DNA of 64,000 nucleotides from Sphingobacteriales bacterium (lineage in GTDB: Bacteria > Bacteroidota > Bacteroidia > Chitinophagales > CAIOSU01): assembly GCA_027483645.1 (NCBI GenBank), contig JAIXUD010000010.1, forward strand, positions 64,001 to 128,000, written 5' to 3'. The notes below the pieces were generated by a model. The model saw only the letters and a list, made by a program, of their open reading frames with translations, was not told the DNA's origin and ran no database searches. Made by a program: the position numbers and the translations under genes. Of the stretch, positions 17,325 to 25,700 are shown piece after piece. How positions within the stretch are numbered: position 1 is the stretch's first letter; each line of letters starts with the position of its first letter.

Positions 17325-17330
17325 TTACAG

Positions 17331-17365
17331 GGTCCATCGTCTATGGTCTATTGTCCATGGTCCAT
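17331..17365. repeat. Degenerate heptad tandem repeat, five units
   Basis: Reads GGTCCAT-CGTCTAT-GGTCTAT-TGTCCAT-GGTCCAT, five 7-bp units starting 6 bp after a stop codon. Confidence 0.7.
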
Positions 17366-17492
17366 CTGGCAAGTTAATTGCTTAATAATCAAATGTTTGG
17401 TGTTTATCCGTACCAGCCTATAGTGCCCGTACTTGTCAAGTTAGGGTTAATATCCGTAGTTTTACCGAAATGTTAACCCCAAAAATCAAAAT

Positions 17493-18299
17493 ATGAAATC
17501 AATAATTTTTACCCTACTATTAGTTGCCACTAGCTTGGTTGCTTTGGCTCAATGTACTCCTCTTTCAAGCACGGTAAACTCAGGCTTGTCATATGCCAAC
17601 AATGAAGTTCCGTGTTTCGAGAAGGATTCATTTGGTAGCTATACCGTGTATTTCAAAAACTTTGGCGACAACGTGGAAGCGGTTGGCACCACTGTAAACA
17701 TCGATTCTATTATTGTGGATAGCGTAGGCGGTTTGCCTTGCGGCGTAACCTGGACCACCAACAAGGCGGCACAAGGCCACAAGTTTGTTAGGGAGGAACT
17801 CGGTTGCTTTCAAGTAAGCGGTACCCCTACCGATGGCGAAGGGGTATATGAGGGCGTATTGTACATTATTGCTTATGTAAACAACCAGCCAAACCCGCTG
17901 CCGCGCCAGCCTTCTACCTTGTTTCAAAATACCCGCATTGTGGTAAAGGTAGTATTGGACGGGGCTAGCTGCGCTACCGAAACCGATACTGTGCTTTCAA
18001 CCTGCTCTACCCCGTTTACCGGCATCAATAGCGTAACTAGCAATGTAAGTGCTTTCGGCAACAACCCTAACCCTTTCAGCAGCTTTACCAACATACAGTT
18101 TACTGCGCAAAACAGTGCGGTATATACCTTGAAAGTGGTAAACATGCTAGGCGCGGTAGTATATACCGAGCAAGTAGCGGCCGAGCCAGGCAACAACATC
18201 ATACGCATGGAGCGCAACAACTTGCCTGCTGGTGTTTATGTTTACAGCATTAGCAACGGTACCCACAGCATCAACAACCGTATGGTAGTTGCCCAATAA
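17493..18299 (+). CDS. T9SS-secreted protein, tandem paralogue 3
   Basis: 268 aa. Signal peptide MKSIIFTLLLVATSLVALAQ; body related to the two preceding proteins through VYFKNFGDNVEAVG, VDSVGGLPCGVTWTTNK, ELGCFQVSGTPTDGEGVYEG; type A sorting domain from FGNNPNPFSSFTNIQF to NNRMVVAQ. Its sorting domain is clearly different from those of paralogues 1 and 2. The GTPTDGEGVY segment recalls the G-T-P-T-x-A-G-T-Y of putative Ig (He_PIG) domains. Function unknown, expected at the cell surface. A strong terminator follows. Confidence 0.87.
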   Translation: MKSIIFTLLLVATSLVALAQCTPLSSTVNSGLSYANNEVPCFEKDSFGSYTVYFKNFGDNVEAVGTTVNIDSIIVDSVGGLPCGVTWTTNKAAQGHKFVREELGCFQVSGTPTDGEGVYEGVLYIIAYVNNQPNPLPRQPSTLFQNTRIVVKVVLDGASCATETDTVLSTCSTPFTGINSVTSNVSAFGNNPNPFSSFTNIQFTAQNSAVYTLKVVNMLGAVVYTEQVAAEPGNNIIRMERNNLPAGVYVYSISNGTHSINNRMVVAQ

Positions 18300-18324
18300 A
18301 TTTTATGAATGGCCAAACAATATG

Positions 18325-18361
18325 AAAAGCCCCGTCTCGTTTTAAACGAAATGGGGCTTTT
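18325..18361 (+). terminator. Rho-independent terminator of tandem paralogue 3
   Basis: AAAAGCCCC pairs with GGGGCTTTT across a GTCTCGTTTTAAACGAAAT loop that can itself pair (TCGTTTAAACGA), followed by TGTTT. Confidence 0.85.
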
Positions 18362-18433
18362 GTTTATGCTTGCTTTTGCATAACTTTATCAGTACTTGCA
18401 CATTATAAGCGTTCACCTTAAAAATGCTCCCTC

Positions 18434-18916
18434 ATGAAGACTGTTGACCAATGGCTAGATGAATATGGCGAAAGCCACAAAAACGCTACCAATAAGCTCA
18501 TTCACTGGATTTGCATACCACTTATTATGTTCAGTCTGTTTGGCATATTGTGGGCCATACCAGTACCTTCGCAATTTGAAAAGGTAAGCCCGTTACTCAA
18601 TTGGAGTACCATTTTATTGGTTTTAGCCATTCTGTTTTATGTTCGCCTGTCCATTCCATTGTTTATCGGTTTCATATTTATTGCTGCGGCCATTGTTTTT
18701 GGCAACCATCTACTTTTTAATTTCCTTGGTGGAAATTGGCAATTGCAAGTTGCAGCCTCGCTTCTCATTTTTATAGCGGCATGGATAGGGCAGTTTATTG
18801 GTCATAATATTGAAGGCAAAAAACCATCATTTTTAAAAGACCTCCAGTTCTTGTTGATTGGCCCAGCTTGGTTGCTACATTTCGCATTAAAAAAGGTAGG
18901 ATTGCCCTACAAATAA
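18434..18916 (+). CDS. Mpo1-like protein (DUF962 family)
   Basis: 160 aa, four predicted membrane segments. Matches the DUF962/YGL010w family: MKTVDQWLDEYGESHKN, NKLIHWICIPL, QFIGHNIEGKKPSFLKDL and LIGPAWLLHF, including the conserved His residues of the His-rich iron site. Yeast Mpo1 is an Fe(II) dioxygenase that alpha-oxidises 2-hydroxy fatty acids during phytosphingosine breakdown; bacterial members are barely studied. The role here is an inference from the family. Stand-alone gene between two terminators. Confidence 0.85.
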   Translation: MKTVDQWLDEYGESHKNATNKLIHWICIPLIMFSLFGILWAIPVPSQFEKVSPLLNWSTILLVLAILFYVRLSIPLFIGFIFIAAAIVFGNHLLFNFLGGNWQLQVAASLLIFIAAWIGQFIGHNIEGKKPSFLKDLQFLLIGPAWLLHFALKKVGLPYK

Positions 18917-19009
18917 AATATTTCGCTTGATAGAACGACATACACATTTTGGCACTAATTTTGCGAAGCCGTGTGCTATTGTTTAAAAACCCTAATCTAC
19001 CACCCTCAA

Positions 19010-19879
19010 ATGAAAAAACCAGTTGTATTACTTATGCTTGCTTTGGTAAGCATCGTTAGCTTACGTTTTACTTACGTATATGCCAAAGACGCTAATGCCC
19101 AAAGTGCCCGAGCGATTGTTACCAATATGCTATCGGCAATTGATAAAACTACCACCTTACAATTTACCTTAAAAGGCTGGGAGCGCGTAAATAAAAAGGA
19201 CAATTATAGTGAAGTGGATTGTAAGATGAATGTGAATCCCTTTAAGGTATACATAAATAGCAAAGCCGAGCCTAACGATGGTGTGCAGATTATTTACAAC
19301 GAGTCGGCATTTGGTAAAAAGGCGTTTGTAAACCCAGGTGCATTTTTGCCAAACGTAAAGCTTGATCCCTATGGCTCAAAAATGCGCAAAGGCCAGCACC
19401 ATACCATTCTTAACTCGGGCTTTACCTTTTTGGCCAAAATAGTACGTGGGGCAATTGTAAAAGCTGATAAAGAGGCTGCTGGCGAGTTTGAGAAGCACTT
19501 TGTATATGAGGGCGATGTGGTATGGAACAACCGCAAATGCTACAAGATAGTAATTGACGACCCAACCTTTAAATATGAAAACTACACCGTGAAAACTGGG
19601 GAAACCGTTGATAAGATAGCCCTAGCCCGAAACATTTGTGGCTTTTTGATTGTGGAGAAAAACGGTTTGGATGATTTTGAAGACATCTCCGTTGGGCAGA
19701 CTTTAAAAATACCTAGCACCTATGCTAAGAAAACCACCTTGTACATTGACCAGCAATACAATCTACCCATAGTGCAGATATTGCAAGATGAGGTTGGCCA
19801 ATTTGAGCGCTATGAGTTCCATAGCTTGGTAGTTGGCCCTAAATTCTCAGATGCAACTTTTACCGATTTCCCAGATTGA
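19010..19879 (+). CDS. DUF1571 lipoprotein-carrier-like protein with an inserted LysM segment
   Basis: 289 aa from ATG 19010 (MKKPVVLLMLALVSIVSL signal peptide); an earlier frame start at 18971 lacks support. The main part (ARAIVTNMLSAIDKTTTLQFTLKGWERV, NPFKVYI, AFGKKAFVNP) fits DUF1571, a periplasmic family with a likely LolA/LppX-like fold. Between the segment ending DDPTFKYE and the segment beginning TTLYIDQQYNLP lies YTVKTGETVDKIALARNICG plus DISVGQTLKIPS, a LysM-like peptidoglycan-binding module. A -7-like box TAATTTTG is at 18956. Function unknown; periplasmic and wall-associated by inference. Confidence 0.8.
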   Translation: MKKPVVLLMLALVSIVSLRFTYVYAKDANAQSARAIVTNMLSAIDKTTTLQFTLKGWERVNKKDNYSEVDCKMNVNPFKVYINSKAEPNDGVQIIYNESAFGKKAFVNPGAFLPNVKLDPYGSKMRKGQHHTILNSGFTFLAKIVRGAIVKADKEAAGEFEKHFVYEGDVVWNNRKCYKIVIDDPTFKYENYTVKTGETVDKIALARNICGFLIVEKNGLDDFEDISVGQTLKIPSTYAKKTTLYIDQQYNLPIVQILQDEVGQFERYEFHSLVVGPKFSDATFTDFPD

Positions 19880-19906
19880 TAGGATAGGAGCTGCAGAAAT
19901 GAATAT

Positions 19907-19941
19907 AAAAAGGCGCCCGAATTGATTTGGGCGCCTTTTTA
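19907..19941. terminator. Bidirectional Rho-independent terminator
   Basis: AAAAAGGCGCCC and GGGCGCCTTTTT form a perfect stem with a GAATTGATTT loop between two convergent genes, with T runs on both strands. Confidence 0.88.
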
Positions 19942-19942
19942 T

Positions 19943-20356
19943 TTACAGCAGTTTTTTCCAGTTGGTTCTCGATTGCTTTTTAAGCGAGTTTACCTTTTTT
20001 GATTGTATCCGCTTCTCTTTCACTATGCGGGGTATTAATGGCGGTTTGCGCGGTTTTTCAACCTCAAGGGCCTTGTTTAATAGTGCTTGTAGGTTGGCAA
20101 TGGCGGTATCCTTATTCGTTAATTGAGAGCGTGTGCGCTGGCAGGTTACACTAACGTAGCCTTCTTTGCTTATCCGCTTGGCCAGTTTGGCAAGTATGGT
20201 TTGGCGCTGCTCTTCGGTAAGAAATGCAGCCGTGGGTAAGTGCAACATAGCCTCAACCCTGGTGTCGGTTTTATTCACATTTTGGCCGCCTGGCCCCGAG
20301 CTTCTCGAAACCCTAAATTCCAGCACATCGGGCGGTATTTTTATCATCTCGGCCAT
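19943..20356 (-). CDS. arfB: Alternative ribosome-rescue factor ArfB (peptidyl-tRNA hydrolase)
   Basis: 137 aa. Carries the class I release factor signature SSGPGGQNVNKT (GGQ at residues 23-25) without a codon-recognition domain, followed by VEAMLHL, and a basic C-terminal tail (KKVNSLKKQSRTNWKKLL) that in ArfB enters the empty mRNA channel. It rescues ribosomes stalled on truncated mRNA by hydrolysing peptidyl-tRNA. Codon 4 is also ATG (20347), an alternative start. The TAACTTTG box at 20361-20368 sits so close to the start that the mRNA may be leaderless. Confidence 0.95.
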   Translation of the reverse strand: MAEMIKIPPDVLEFRVSRSSGPGGQNVNKTDTRVEAMLHLPTAAFLTEEQRQTILAKLAKRISKEGYVSVTCQRTRSQLTNKDTAIANLQALLNKALEVEKPRKPPLIPRIVKEKRIQSKKVNSLKKQSRTNWKKLL

Positions 20357-20360
20357 GGTA

Positions 20361-20368
20361 CAAAGTTA
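20361..20368 (-). promoter_or_regulatory. Putative -7 promoter box of arfB
   Basis: The minus strand reads TAACTTTG, an exact TAnnTTTG, ending 5 bp before the arfB ATG. No clear -33 partner. Confidence 0.4.
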
Positions 20369-20405
20369 TACAAAACCTTTTTGATGGTTCGGAGGTTTTA
20401 AGGGT

Positions 20406-20726
20406 ATGCAAGTGGTAATTATTGGGCTATTGTTGGTATTGCTACAGCTTGGCGCCGCTGCACAAGACTCTATTCCATTAAACCCGCTGAGTAATATGAA
20501 CAAGCAATCTGTTCTATTGTTCCCTGGTGAAGTTACATTGGTTAAACCAACTGTAACTAACCTGCTTTTAACGCCTTCCACTGTTCCTTTAAACTTTACG
20601 GCGCCTTGCTACGCCTACAACCAAGGCAAACTTCCCTTTTTCTGTGCCTTTGAAGACCGCATCTGGCGGCGCACCGGCTTACCCGTGCAATTTAGGATTG
20701 CCGAGCGCCCAATTGGCACGTGGTAG
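20406..20726 (+). CDS. Small secreted protein of unknown function
   Basis: 106 aa. Clear signal peptide (MQVVIIGLLLVLLQLGAAAQ). The mature part is short, with a C-terminal block LPFFCAFEDRIWRRTGLPVQFRIA that resembles a motif seen in other small Bacteroidetes exported proteins (F-C-x-x-E-D-x-x-x-x-x-x-x-x-P-V-x-F-R). Function unknown. It is divergent from arfB with 49 bp between, and upstream of the PAS protein. Coding character is supported by the signal peptide and by the conserved-looking tail. Confidence 0.65.
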   Translation: MQVVIIGLLLVLLQLGAAAQDSIPLNPLSNMNKQSVLLFPGEVTLVKPTVTNLLLTPSTVPLNFTAPCYAYNQGKLPFFCAFEDRIWRRTGLPVQFRIAERPIGTW

Positions 20727-20875
20727 ACCCAAGTTGCCACACTTAGCAATTTACCAACTGATAAGTTATTCCTTTCAACGGTAGATAAGGGCATCTTAAC
20801 GAAAAGTTTAATGCAAGGTAGCCCTATGCCCGTACATTTACATTGCCTTATTAAATAACCCGATTGTAAAGGCAT

Positions 20876-21259
20876 ATGTTAAAATTAGTTGGAAAGATGG
20901 ATAACAATTTGATAAAGAACGGTCATGTGAATTCCGTCTATGAAGAAAGTCCGTATGGTATATTGGTATTCAACTCAGCACTGGAAGTAATGGATTGGAA
21001 CCCAGCGGTTGAAAAGCTTATCGGGCTGGGCAGGGATGCATGCATGGGTAAGAAGCTGTTAGAGGTTTTTCCATTTGTAAGCGCGCAAACACACAACAAT
21101 GTTTCCGAATTAAAAGGCACCATGGTAGTGGCCGAAGCCATTTCCGGCTATTTTTTAACCGGTGTGCTCAATGGGCTTAAAATCTCTATAATTGTTGATA
21201 AAAGCGGTGCCGTAAACGGTGGCACCCTTATTCTTACATCTCGCATCACGGCTAACTAG
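20876..21259 (+). CDS. Stand-alone PAS domain protein
   Basis: 127 aa. A single PAS domain: YEESPYGILVFNSALEVMDWNPAVEKLIGL, GKKLLEVFPF, then GYFLTGVLNGLKISIIVDKSG, the usual PAS order of strands. There is no kinase, HTH, cyclase or other output domain and no partner gene beside it, so it may sense a small ligand and act through protein contact. An in-frame ATG at 20897 is an alternative start. Confidence 0.75.
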   Translation: MLKLVGKMDNNLIKNGHVNSVYEESPYGILVFNSALEVMDWNPAVEKLIGLGRDACMGKKLLEVFPFVSAQTHNNVSELKGTMVVAEAISGYFLTGVLNGLKISIIVDKSGAVNGGTLILTSRITAN

Positions 21260-21350
21260 ACGGTTGTTATCCAATGTTATTGTGCATGGTCATAAAATAT
21301 TAATGTCCGATATTAGAATTATCGCCATTTTTTTACCATTTTTGAGATAC

Positions 21351-21380
21351 TTGTGATGCAAAGCATTTTACTTAATTTTG
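21351..21380 (+). promoter_or_regulatory. Putative Bacteroidetes-type promoter of the first PorP/SprF gene
   Basis: TTG at 21351-21353, 19 bp, then TAATTTTG at 21373-21380, fitting TTG-N19-TAnnTTTG. The leader to ATG 21432 would be about 45 nt. Confidence 0.5.
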
Positions 21381-21431
21381 CTGCAAGCGCCAATAAGGGG
21401 TGATAAACTAACTGACCGATAACTGACCGTT

Positions 21432-22463
21432 ATGAAACTAAAAGCTCTAGCTTGTTTGCTCGCGCTCACTATTTTTTCCCTTGCCGCTAATGCGCAGGAT
21501 TACCAGTTTACTCAGTTTTTCAACTCGCCATTAACCCTTAACCCTGCCCTTACCGGCAAGGTGAACGGTTCTTTTAGGGCCGCTTTGAACTACCGCAACC
21601 AGTGGTTCAACCCTTCCGAAAGGCCTTTTATTACTTACGCAGGTTCTTTTGATGCCCCCATCATGATTAACAAAGATGCTCTGGGCTTGGGCTTGGTAAT
21701 TGTAAACGACCAGACCAATGATGGCTTGTACAACAATACCGTTATTATGGGTTCGGCCGCTTATCACAAGGCGTTAGACAAAAAAGGCAAGCACTCTTTG
21801 AGCTTGGGCGTGCAGGCTGGCTACTATCAGCGTCGATTAGATCGCAACGATTTGCGTTTCTACAATCAGTTTCAAGATGGGGTGTTCAATGGTGGCTTGC
21901 CAAACAACGAAGGACAGATTGCTACCAAAGATGGTAACTTCGATTTGCAAGTAGGTTTGTTGGGCTTTAACCAATTGAGCAAGAAAGTATCAATATACTA
22001 TGGTGGAGCTATGTTTCACATTTTGCAACCTAAGGAGCAGTTGTTGGGTGCAAGTGAGTATGAGCTTAAGCGCCGCTATGTAGCCCACGCCGGTGCTGAG
22101 TTCGCAGTCGGTAAAGTAGTGCGCCTTATACCTTCATTGGTGTTTCTTAGCCAAGCAAAAGAGAATGCGTTGAACCTTGGTTTTTCGGTAGGTTTTGATA
22201 TGACCAAAGATGTGTTTTTGCACACGGGTGCCTATTACCGCATGACTGATAAACTTGATGGTAAGTTCGGCGCATCTGATGCCGGTATCTTTTACGCAGC
22301 TTTCGAATACAAAGTGGTGCGCATCGGCTTTAGCTACGATGCTACCTTGTCTACCTTAAAAAATACCCCTAAGCCTACCGGTGCTTTCGAAATGTCGTTG
22401 GTACTGATGGGTCTGCCAAGGGTTGTTGATAATAAGTCGTTGTTGTTCTGCCCAAGGTTCTAA
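21432..22463 (+). CDS. PorP/SprF family T9SS outer-membrane protein (copy 1)
   Basis: 343 aa. Signal peptide MKLKALACLLALTIFSLAANAQ followed by DYQFTQFFNSPLTLNPALTGKVNGSFRAALNYRNQW, the signature start of PorP/SprF proteins, and a beta-rich barrel with the family closing segment. PorP/SprF proteins sit in the outer membrane; PorP of Porphyromonas is needed for T9SS, and SprF works with the adhesin SprB in gliding Flavobacteria. It precedes the giant PKD protein by about 300 bp and may act on it or on other cargo. Confidence 0.93.
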   Translation: MKLKALACLLALTIFSLAANAQDYQFTQFFNSPLTLNPALTGKVNGSFRAALNYRNQWFNPSERPFITYAGSFDAPIMINKDALGLGLVIVNDQTNDGLYNNTVIMGSAAYHKALDKKGKHSLSLGVQAGYYQRRLDRNDLRFYNQFQDGVFNGGLPNNEGQIATKDGNFDLQVGLLGFNQLSKKVSIYYGGAMFHILQPKEQLLGASEYELKRRYVAHAGAEFAVGKVVRLIPSLVFLSQAKENALNLGFSVGFDMTKDVFLHTGAYYRMTDKLDGKFGASDAGIFYAAFEYKVVRIGFSYDATLSTLKNTPKPTGAFEMSLVLMGLPRVVDNKSLLFCPRF

Positions 22464-22779
22464 AATCTGCTGATGTACTGGGTGTTTTTACCCTGTTAGC
22501 ACGCTGTTGAATATTTGTTGGCTTGTGTCTACCCTTTAGTTTTACTGGCTAAGGAGGTTCTTTCTGGTTCTTGACAATCCATAGAAAGAAGAGCTAGGTT
22601 TTATCTAGTAGTTGTAGTGTACCGTTTTTTACTGATGCTGTAGTGTGCTATTAATGCTACGCATGTATGCCAAGTGCTGCATATACTTAGTATATTGTTG
22701 TAAATATTCGCTACCTATATTTAGTTAATTCCGAGCTTTTTTGTAATTTTCAGTAACGCCGTTATTGAGGGCTGGAAAT
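22464..22779. other. Intergenic gap before the giant PKD gene
   Basis: 316 bp, increasingly AT-rich toward the gene. No gene, hairpin or repeat that I can support; likely contains the PKD gene promoter. Confidence 0.5.
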
Positions 22780-25700
22780 ATGGGTTGGAACCGTTGTTAT
22801 AAGGTTATCGTTTTGTTTGTCTTGCTAGTAGTTTCTACTAGTGCAAGTGCGCAATTAGTTGGTTCTTTTAGGATTACCGATTTCATGGGCGACTCCATTA
22901 CACAAGGGTGTGAGCCTTTGGTTGTCACGCTAGTGGATAGTTCCGAAATAAATGGGATACCGGTTCCTTACGTTTCTACAGGCACTGGTGGTGCTTATAA
23001 CAGCCATACTTGGTCATTCGGTACATTAGGTGTCCCCTCTACCCAACAACGCCCAAGTTTTGTATATCCCAATGCTGGCACCTACACTATTACCCTGACG
23101 GTAACTGCAGATGGTATTACCTTCCAGACCGTTACCAAAACCTTAACGGTGCACCCCCAGCCTGTTGTTGGCTTTTATTGCACGCCGCTTAGTGGTTGCA
23201 GCCCTCTCACGGTTACATGTTATGATACCTCGTCCAATACTACTAATTGTACCTGGTCGTTGGGCGATGGAACCGTAATTGCCAATCAATGCACCATTAC
23301 GCATACCTACAGCCAAAGTGCTGGTATCATTGCCAACTGTTTTCCGGTTACCCTAATAGCTACCAACCAATTTGGTTGCCAAGCAACACTTACTAAGAGC
23401 AATTATGTTTGCATCAGCCCCAAGCCTAGAGCTCTTTTTACCGCCGATAATGTTTTGGTATGCGATTCTCCCTTTACCGTAAATTTTACTGATACTTCAG
23501 TATCAGCTAATGGCTTAAGCTATTTTTGGCGGTTCGATCATCCCAATACCAACCCTTTCTCCACAGCCCAAAACCCAACCCACACTTTCCCTGTGGGTAC
23601 TAGGTCATACACGGTTTCGCTGGTAGTGCGCGATTTGGTTTGCAATACCGCCGATACCATCATCAAAACAGGCTACATTAACACCAGTAATGTAAATGTT
23701 GATTTCTCGATAGATACTAACGAGGTGTGTCAGGGCAATTCGGTTAGGTTCACTTCGCTCATTACTGGCGCCTACAACAATGTGCTGTGGGAGTTTGGGC
23801 CAAACGGCAGCCTCGGTACCAGCACCCAAGTAAACCCTGTACAACCGTTTAACACCCCGGGCACTTTTGATGTTAGGCTACGGGTGTTTGCGGCCAATGG
23901 TTGCGAGCACGATACTACGTATACTGGGCTCATCACCGTAAGGCCAAGGCCCGTTGCCGCATTTACCTACAACCCCAACCCAGCTACAAGTTGCCAAGCG
24001 CCATTTCAGGTTAACTTTGTGAACCAATCTACCGGTGCGGTAAGCTATAACTGGCTTTTTCAGCACCCTTCGCCTATTTTTAATACAAATCAGCAGAACC
24101 CATCATTTACCTATCAAGCCCCAGGAACTTACTCGGTAAGTTTGCAGGTGTTGAACCAATTTGGTTGCCAAAGCCAATTGGTAAGCCCCAATATCATTCA
24201 GATTCAGCCTACTATTGTAGCCTTTACTGTGGATAGCCAAGGGGGTTGTGCGCCTTCGGTAGTCACCTTTACCGATGGAAGTACTTCACCGGCCAATAAC
24301 CCTATCATCGGCTGGAGCTGGGACTTTGACGACCCAAGTTCTGGCCTGGCCAACAATTCTACGCTTCCCAATCCAGTGCATACTTACAACGGCGTAGGTA
24401 TCTATGATGCTTGCTTAACCATTGTTACCCAATCGGGTTGCGTAGGCACTGTTTGCCAGCAAATAACCGCTGGCAATGCGCCTACTGCATCATTCACTAT
24501 TTCACCATTAACAGTATGTACTGGTGAGCCATTTTTTATCACGAACAATTCTACAGGGGTAATTACTGATTATACTTGGACTTTTGGTGCCCCCAATGGG
24601 CCAACCAGTACCATCCAAAATCCACCTCCATATGTATTTGAAGAGCCTGATGTTTATACTATTGAGCTTACGGTTGCACAAAATGGCTGCGAAGATGATA
24701 CTTCTATTGTAGTTACAGTGTTGCCCCCGCAAGCTGATTTCGATGTATCGGTTAATTGCGCAGCGCCCGGCACTGTAAGGTTTACTGATCTTTCACAAGG
24801 GGCCGATATTTACGATTGGGATTTTGGGGATGGCAACTCATCCAGCCTTGCTAGCCCAGTGCATACATATGCCACCTCGGGTATCTATACGGTAGTACTT
24901 ACCGTTACCAACTTAGCCACTGGTTGTACCCATGAGTATGAAGAAGATGTAGAAGTCTCGGTGTTGAACGCCGCATTTATTACCAATAGAGTAGGTGGCT
25001 GCGCACCTACCAACATCACCTTTACCAACCAATCTACCGGTGCGGGCATTACCTACGCTTGGAATTTTGGCGACCCAGCTTCTGGCCCCAGCAATGTTAG
25101 CGCTGCAAGAAACGATGTGCATAATTACTTTACCCCCGGTATTTTTAGCCCTAGGCTAATTGTTACTGATGTGTATGGTTGTAGGGATACCTTTATAGCC
25201 ACCAATTTGATAAGGATATCGGGCGTGGAAGCGCGTTTTACCTCAAGTAGTCGGTTGGCCTGTATACCATCCAACAACTCATCCTTCCCAACGGTGTCGT
25301 TCACCAGCCAGTCGGTGGCATTTACAGGTTCATCCATTGTAAGCCACGTTTGGGATTTTGGCGATCCGTTATCGGGAGCCAACAATACCAGCACACTTAC
25401 TAACCCAACACACCGCTTTGATAGGCCTGGCGAATATGACATAAGCCTTACAGTGACTAATGATGATGGCTGTACCTCTACCTTAACTTTGGTAGATCAA
25501 ATTTCAATTAGGAGACCGCTAGCCGATTTTACTTCTGCGTTCAACCTCTTCTGTGTTGGGCAACCGGTGCAGTTTACCAATCTTTCAACTGGCTTGATTA
25601 GTGGAACTTCTTATACTTGGGATTTTGGCGATGCGGGCAATGCAGATACTTCTCGGCTAGAAAACCCAAGCTATGCCTATAGCGATACTGGCTCGTACAC

